The translations under genes and the position numbers were made by a program. Of a DNA stretch of 64,000 bases, positions 58,349 to 64,000 are shown one piece after another. The stretch covers positions 3,335,001 to 3,399,000 of the forward strand of contig NC_086254.1 of the NCBI RefSeq assembly GCF_021018805.1, written 5' to 3'. How positions within the stretch are numbered: the first letter of the stretch is position 1; each line of letters opens with the position of its first letter. This DNA is from Prinia subflava. Its lineage: Eukaryota; Chordata; Aves; Passeriformes; Cisticolidae. The notes beneath the pieces are model-generated. The model was not told the origin of the DNA and ran no database searches. It worked only from the letters and a program-made list of their open reading frames with translations.

Positions 58349-59485
58349 GTGCTGTACAGGCTCCTGGTGCTCTGCTGAGCTGCTCCTGCTCCTGTGCCTG
58401 TCCAAGTTGGGATGTGCAGGTTTGGCTGCACTTGGAGGTGGTGGAAGGGGGCTGGCAGGTCAGGCTTCCCTGTGTGAGGTGGTGCCATGTCCTCCTTCAG
58501 GACAGCTCTGTGGAGTTTCCCAATTCCCCAGCCCGGGGCAGGCTGGAAGCAAATCCCCCTTCACTTGAGCAGCCTGTGTGGGGCTCCACGACTTGGGTGT
58601 GATGCTGATCTGTGCATTGTCTGGGAGGCTTCTCCTCCTGCATCCCCCTTGCCTCCCCCTTCCCCTGGCTGCCTGTGTCAGAGCTCTGCCCTTGGCAGAG
58701 ACCAGAATAGCTCCCACAGAGCTCCTGAAATGTCAGGACAGAGCGGGCAGAGCTGGGCCACAGTGCTGACAAACTGAGGGAGCAGTGCCCTGAGCTGTGG
58801 CCCCTTGTTCAGTCTCAGCAGAGCTAGCCCTGGGGAAGCAGTGGATAAAATCTGCTGCAGAGCTGTCACCCTTGCTTGCCAACCATCTCCTGCTGAGCAG
58901 CCTCTCCCTTGGGTCAGTCTGGGGAAAGCACTGGTGCTGGAGAAGGGTTTTAGCCTTTATCTCAGTGGTTTTAGGGTGTTTGGGGGCTTCATCTGTCACA
59001 TGGCATCTTTCACAGCGTGAGGGCAGAAATTCCCACCTTACCTTGGCAGGAGGGGGGTGCTGAAACAACTAGGAAGAGCTTTGGAATGAGCTATTCAATC
59101 CTTGTAGGTTGCTAAAATATAATAATTAATGGTAAGAGGAAATGGACTTGCTCCTAGTGGGATGCTGGTTGTGCCAGAGGGAGAGAGCTTTGTGGCCAGT
59201 GTGTGTGTGTGTGCAATCCTGCTGAAAGGCAGCACCAGCCTGAGCTGTTGTTTCTTGATATGATGTGAAAGGCTGGGGTTTTCTTCACAAAAACTTGGTG
59301 GAGATTCACCTTCTCAGAGCCATCTGGCCACAGCAGCAGCACTGCTCCAGTGTTAGATTTGGACTCCTTGCTGCTGGTTATTCCTGGTTGTTCCTTGCTC
59401 TTTGTAATGTGTCTGGGGGAGGAGATTAAGAGCATCCTGTGTTGCAGGACATGGACAAGCAGGAAATTCAGAGAGAAAGACAGCT
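58349..59485. other. STX1A intron 3, no feature recognised
   Basis: No gene or repeat family recognised. A short (GT)7 run is at 59200. Confidence 0.45.
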
Positions 59486-59488
59486 TGG

Positions 59489-59640
59489 TGTCATCAGACA
59501 TGGGTGGGGATGGCTGGACTCTCCAGCCAGACAGTGCTGGTGGTGCAGGACCACAGTGCCACCTGGCACTGCTGTGCCTTCAGCTGGCTGTGTGTCCTGG
59601 CTCTCCCTGCCACGGGACTTGGTACACTGAGTTGGACAAA
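59489..59640. repeat. Direct duplication, copy 1
   Basis: About 150 bp starting GTCATCAGACATGGGTGGGG recurs exactly 500 bp downstream. Compared with copy 2 it carries an extra ~15 bp around 59521-59535 and a few substitutions. Confidence 0.9.
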
Positions 59641-59988
59641 GAGGCAGCCCTGCACCAAATCTAACTGGCAGAGCCATAAGCAGCTCTTCAGCCAGATTAA
59701 AGTGCTTGTCTTTGATTGCTTGGTGTCTGACTGCTGCCCAGTTTGTTAGGGATAGATGCTGAGTCTTTCTTGGAGGGTGCCTTAACTCAGGTAGAGGCAG
59801 GGGGTGTTCCAGCTCAGGGGAAGGTGAGCCTCTTTCCCAGTTTGGGTCTGCTGGAGATGGATAAATCCAATTCATTGTCTGAAGCAGTATCATTAGTGCC
59901 TCCCCTCTGATCCGTGACAGCCCTGTGGTGTCTTCCATCAGTGCCTGTCCACTTGTCTCCTCCTGTTGCCTCCTCCTCTGTTGGTTGA

Positions 59989-60125
59989 TGTCATCAGACA
60001 TGGGTGGGGATGGCTGGACTGCTGGTGGTGCAGGACCACAGTGCTGCCTGGCACTGCTGTGCCTTCAGCTGGCTGTGTCCTGGCTCTCCCTGCCACTGAC
60101 TTGGTACACTGAGTTTGACAAAGGA
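59989..60125. repeat. Direct duplication, copy 2
   Basis: Matches 59489-59640 in order (GTCATCAGACATGGGTGGGG through GACTTGGTACACTGAGTT) with small deletions. No transposon family is recognised, so it is probably a local duplication. Confidence 0.9.
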
Positions 60126-62375
60126 GGGGTCCAGGAGTTCAAGGTTTTGATGAAGGGACATGCTGGACGCTGACCAGCTCTTCAGCTTCCAGCATTTCCT
60201 CCCAGTGAGGTGAGAGCAGATTGGAACAACCACGTCTGTGGGATCTCTGTAAAGCATTTTCTCTTGTTCTTGGACAACTCCTAATGCCATCTCCTTGCTT
60301 TCCTGGCTCTCCTCCCAGCTGCTTCAGGCAGTGTCCAGATGAGGAATTTCCCTTTGGTGTGTCCCTCAGCCTCTTACTCCAGCCCTGGTTGGGAGTGCTG
60401 CATGTCCCATATGGGGCAGGTGATGTTCTGCAGCCACGTGGCCTCCTGTGACACCCCAAACCACAGCATGGCAGCATCCTTTTTCTGCTCTGATGCATCA
60501 CAGGGCACTGCAGCTCCCTCTTTTTACAGAAGCAGATTGGTTGAAGTGGGGAGTGACCTTTGGACATCACCTGGTCACCTGGGTTAAGCTGGGTCACCTG
60601 GAGCAGGTTTCCCAGGGCTGTGTCCTGATGGTTTGGGGATATCCCAAGTGTGGAGACTGCACAGCGTCTCTGTGTGACCTGTGGTCAGTCAGCATTGTAT
60701 AAAACCCCTTTCCTCACACAACCACAGGTTGGTTGGTGTTGGCACACGCCTCTGCTCCACCCCTGGAGGCTGTGGGAGGTCGAGACCAGGAAAGACTGAA
60801 ATCCTGCCATTCCAAAGGGCCCAGGGAATGTGTCCTCCATGAAAGGGATGAGGCCTCAGTCAGTGGAGATCCCTGACAACCCAAGTGCAGATTTGGTGCC
60901 TGCTTTGGTCCAGAGAATGTGAACTTCGGGTCAGGGGTGGCTGCTTGAGAACACAGACCTTCTCTATCAAGGGGCCCATGTCCATGGACGGTTGGTGTGT
61001 GGTTCTCAGATGTTCAGAGACCATTGTTAGCTCCTGAGGTGGAAACCAGAGCCTGTCCCTCCTGACCATTGCACACTGGTGTGGCACCTGGAACAGTTCC
61101 TGTCCCAGTTCTGGGCTGGCAGTCCTGTGGCATCCCTGAGCCTGGAATGGGAGTCCTGAGCTTCCCTCAGCCCAGGAGGAGGAGATTCAATAACCACAGA
61201 CTGCCAGAAGTTGGCAAGCCAAGCATTAGTGATCACCAACTTCTCAAAAACTGGATTAACCAGATCTTGCTGACATTAGGTGGTGTTGAGGCTGCTGTGT
61301 CTGTGGGCAGCACCCACTGCAGCAATCAGGCAGGATCTCTAGACCTCCCTTGGGTTAAATCCTCCTTTCCAGCCGCTGTTGCACCTGATTTTCTCCCAGG
61401 ACACCCTTGGCTGCTCAGTGTGGAAGCACTGTGGGGACTCAGGGCCAGTGTTGTGTTAGGGGCTGGGGTTACAGACCTCATCTGAGCTTGGGAAACTCAG
61501 TCTGCCCAACTCCTGCTCAGATTTGCTCTTTTGCAAGGAAAAAGGTTGCCTTTGATCCCCACACATACCATCCTGCTGTTGACTGCAGCCTTCCTTGGAA
61601 GGCTCCTTGGAACAGCTCCTCCCGGCATATGAGCAGGTACAAGATTCTGGAATTGTATTTGACTGGTAGATTATTGTTAGCCCTGGGAACCAGCTGAGAC
61701 TGGTCCTTCTGCAGTGTGTCTGTAATTGACTTTAGCCTGGATTTGTAATTAATCAAGATTAACTTTCGAGCAGATGTGTGAGGCCAGCACAGCTCTCCTG
61801 TGCCACCCTGCAGGCTGGTGGATGGGTTTTCCTGCAGTCTGTGAGCTCTTAATGCAAACACTGAATGGAACCTGCCCCAGGACTGACCCCTGCAATGGGG
61901 CTCAGGCATCATTTTGTTCCTATCCCACCCCAAATCTTGAATCATGTGGTCCCTGTGTCCAGCTTGGTAGCATGAGTGAGATACACCCACGTGTGCCTGG
62001 CTGCTGCATCCTGCCATAAAACCAGAGACACTCTTCTTTGTGCTTTTCCTTCCCTGCACATCTTGCTCTGAGGGGCTGCAAATGTGGGAAAGGATAACTT
62101 GCAAAAAGGCTTTGTTGGGGAAAGCCTCTCTCTCTCGGGAGGACCAGGATACACTGTGGGTGTGGTGCTCAGAATACCCTGGATACAGCCAAACGTGGTT
62201 GGAAGATACCCCAGTGCAAGATTTCCCCAAGGATTCCCCTAAAGAATATAAATCCTGTTCTCTAAAAGAAATATTACCTTGCAGAGTGAAGGGCGTGCAG
62301 ATACAGAGTGCAAACAGGGGAGGAGGAGGAGGAGAAGCTGCTGTGGTTGTGTTGGGGTTGCTAATGGGTAGGGAA
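60126..62375. other. STX1A intron 3, no gene recognised
   Basis: A 237-codon minus frame at 61517-62230 has no recognisable motif. No exon 4 of STX1A was found. Confidence 0.45.
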
Positions 62376-62622
62376 TAGAATCATGGATTCATTAAGGTTG
62401 GGAAAGACTTCCAAGATCATTCAGTCCTGCTATTTCCCCAGCACTGTCAAGGCCCACCACTAACCCATGTCCCCAAGTGCCACATCCACACGTGTGTTAA
62501 ACCCATCCGGGGACAGTGCCTCCATCACTGTCCTGGGCACCTGTGCCAGGGCTGGACAGGCCTTTCATGAACAAATTTCCCCCACTATCCAACCTAAATT
62601 TCCCCTGACACAACTAAAACTG
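62376..62622 (-). mobile_element. CR1 LINE 3' fragment
   Basis: TAGAATCATGGATTCATTAAGG tail, CTATTTCCCCAGCACTGTC, AACCCATGTCCCCAAGTGCC and ATTTCCCCTGACACAAC, in reverse-complement order. It belongs to the same subfamily as the tail of the copy at 31130. Confidence 0.9.
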
Positions 62623-63094
62623 AACCCAGGATTGGAGGGAATGGAGAAGGCAAATCCTGGCCAAGGAAGGAATCTGGAGAATGAATTGGCAGAGGAGAGT
62701 GAATTCCAGAGTGTGAAGATGGAGCCGTAATTAAAGGAGACAGACAGCAAGAGGATCCAACAGAAGAGGGTGAAGGAGGGCTTGGGAGGAGACTGCAGGG
62801 ATGTGGGGCCAGCAGAGAGTGGGAAAGGAGCTGCCAAGGGAGAAGCATGGGGATCACCAGCAGACAGCACACAAAATTACTGCAAGGGCTGGGCAGGGCG
62901 GGTGAGCCCTTTGCAGCTGTCCTGTGCAGTGCCAGAGCTGCATCCATCCTCATTCCCCCCAGTGATCCATTGCATCACTGCATTGTTCTGCAGGAATGTG
63001 TACCATCTCTGTTATTCTCTGTTCATTCCAGCTGCGTGATTTCATCTCTCTTGTTAAAGGCGTGTTCGGGGTTTCTCCCACACGCCTCCCTCCC

Positions 63095-63372
63095 TCCCTC
63101 CCTGTGTCCGAGGTCCCCTGCCCTGCCAGGGAGCGCGGGGCAAGAACACTGCAGGAAAACCGGGGCTGGGAAGCGGGAGGAGAGCAGGGGCTGCGCCCCG
63201 CTTGCTTTTGGGATTCCCTGCTCCCTCCCCCTTGGACGGGAGGTTTCCCCTGCGCTGAGTTCCCGAGCGCGGTGCAGCAGGCGGCGATGACACGGCGGTG
63301 ACGCGGGGCCAGGGAGGAGCGGCAGCCGAGCGAGCGTGCCCAGGAGCACGTCGGCACCGCGGGCACGGCGGC
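63095..63372. promoter_or_regulatory. CpG-rich block near the window end
   Basis: A GC- and CpG-rich stretch (GGGAGCGCGGGG, CGGCGATGACACGGCGGTGACGCGG, GCCGAGCGAGCGTGCC) stands out from the surrounding intron. It could be an internal CpG island or alternative promoter. No start codon with a recognisable protein follows before the tandem repeat. Confidence 0.35.
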
Positions 63373-64000
63373 TGTGCTGCGTGTGTGTCACTGCATGGCT
63401 GTGCTGCATGTGTGTCACTGCATGGCTGCGTGTGTGTCACTGCATGGCTGTGCTGCGTGTGTGCTCACTGCATGGCTGTGCTGCGTGTGTGTCACTGCAT
63501 GGCTGTGCTGCGTGTGTGCTCACTGCATGGCTGTGCTGCGTGTGTGTCACTGCATGGCTGTGCTGCATGTGTGTCACTGCATGGCTGTGCTGCGTGTGTG
63601 TCACTGCATGGCTGTGCTGCGTGTGTGCTCACTGCATGGCTGTGCTGCGTGTGTGCTCACTGCATGGCTGTGCTGCGTGTGTGTCACTGCATGGCTGTGC
63701 TGCGTGTGTGCTCACTGCATGGCTGTGCTGCATGTGTGTCACTGCATGGCTGTGCTGCGTGTTTGTCACGGCATGGCTGCGTGTGTGTCACTGCATGGCT
63801 GTGCTGCATGTGTGCTCACTGCATGGCTGTGCTGCGTGTGTGTCACTGCATGGCTGTGCTGCATGTGTGTCACTGCATGGCTGTGCTGCGTGTTTGTCAC
63901 GGCATGGCTGCGTGTGTGTCACTGCATGGCTGTGCTGCATGTGTGCTCACTGCATGGCTGTGCTGCGTGTGTGTCACTGCATGGCTGTGCTGCGTGTGTG
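63373..64000. repeat. Minisatellite, 27-28-bp unit, running off the window
   Basis: About 22 units of CTGCATGGCTGTGCTGCGTGTGTG followed by TCA or CTCA, plus a few shortened units lacking GTGCTG. Two variants (…CGTG and …CATG) are interspersed, and blocks such as the TGTTTGTCACGG variant at 63760 and 63890 recur about 132 bp apart, showing multi-unit duplication. The array continues past 64000. Confidence 0.96.

Noticed and set aside
61517..62230. A 237-codon minus frame
   Set aside because: No recognised family and no sign of an exon structure.

Overview
The window looks like nuclear DNA of a bird, probably a songbird. Its genes are split by GT-AG introns, it has CpG-rich promoters, and it carries about twenty fragments of CR1, the main avian LINE family, with the usual ...TTCTATGATTCTATG-type 3' end. 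The species is inferred, not shown. Two protein-coding genes are secure, both on the + strand: a complete MKS1 (Meckel syndrome type 1 / B9-domain protein; 17 coding exons, 3544-14967, 569 codons) and the 5' part of STX1A (syntaxin-1A; exons at 24145, 38843 and 40087; the rest lies beyond the window).

Layout. 1-1740: decayed endogenous retrovirus (pol RNase H and integrase pieces, an env-like tail and an LTR-like AATAAA end). 2671-2993: one minus-strand Schlafen-family helicase exon with a clear Walker A motif and a one-base frameshift. 3026-3418: a ~28-bp hairpin-forming minisatellite that runs up to the CpG-rich MKS1 promoter. 3544-15560: MKS1 and its 3' UTR, with four CR1 copies in introns. 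15560-22650: intergenic, with one long CR1 and a ~37-bp minisatellite. 22670-25150: repeat-rich, G-rich CpG island holding the STX1A start. 25150-38842: STX1A intron 1, with CR1 copies and a 1-kb, 26-bp minisatellite just before exon 2. 40187-64000: STX1A intron 3, non-coding as far as I can see, with many CR1 fragments, an interspersed direct duplication, a GATTA microsatellite born inside a CR1, and a terminal CpG-rich block followed by a 27-bp tandem repeat that runs off the end.

The two genes are not a functional unit. MKS1 acts at the ciliary transition zone. STX1A is the presynaptic plasma-membrane SNARE. They sit head to tail about 9 kb apart, whereas the human orthologues are on chromosomes 17 and 7. 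Long open frames elsewhere come from minisatellites and GC-rich DNA and are not annotated as genes. I found no convincing new gene system. The most unusual material is the set of tandem repeats at both promoters and in STX1A intron 1, an X-box-like site inside MKS1 exon 2, and the broken Schlafen exon.
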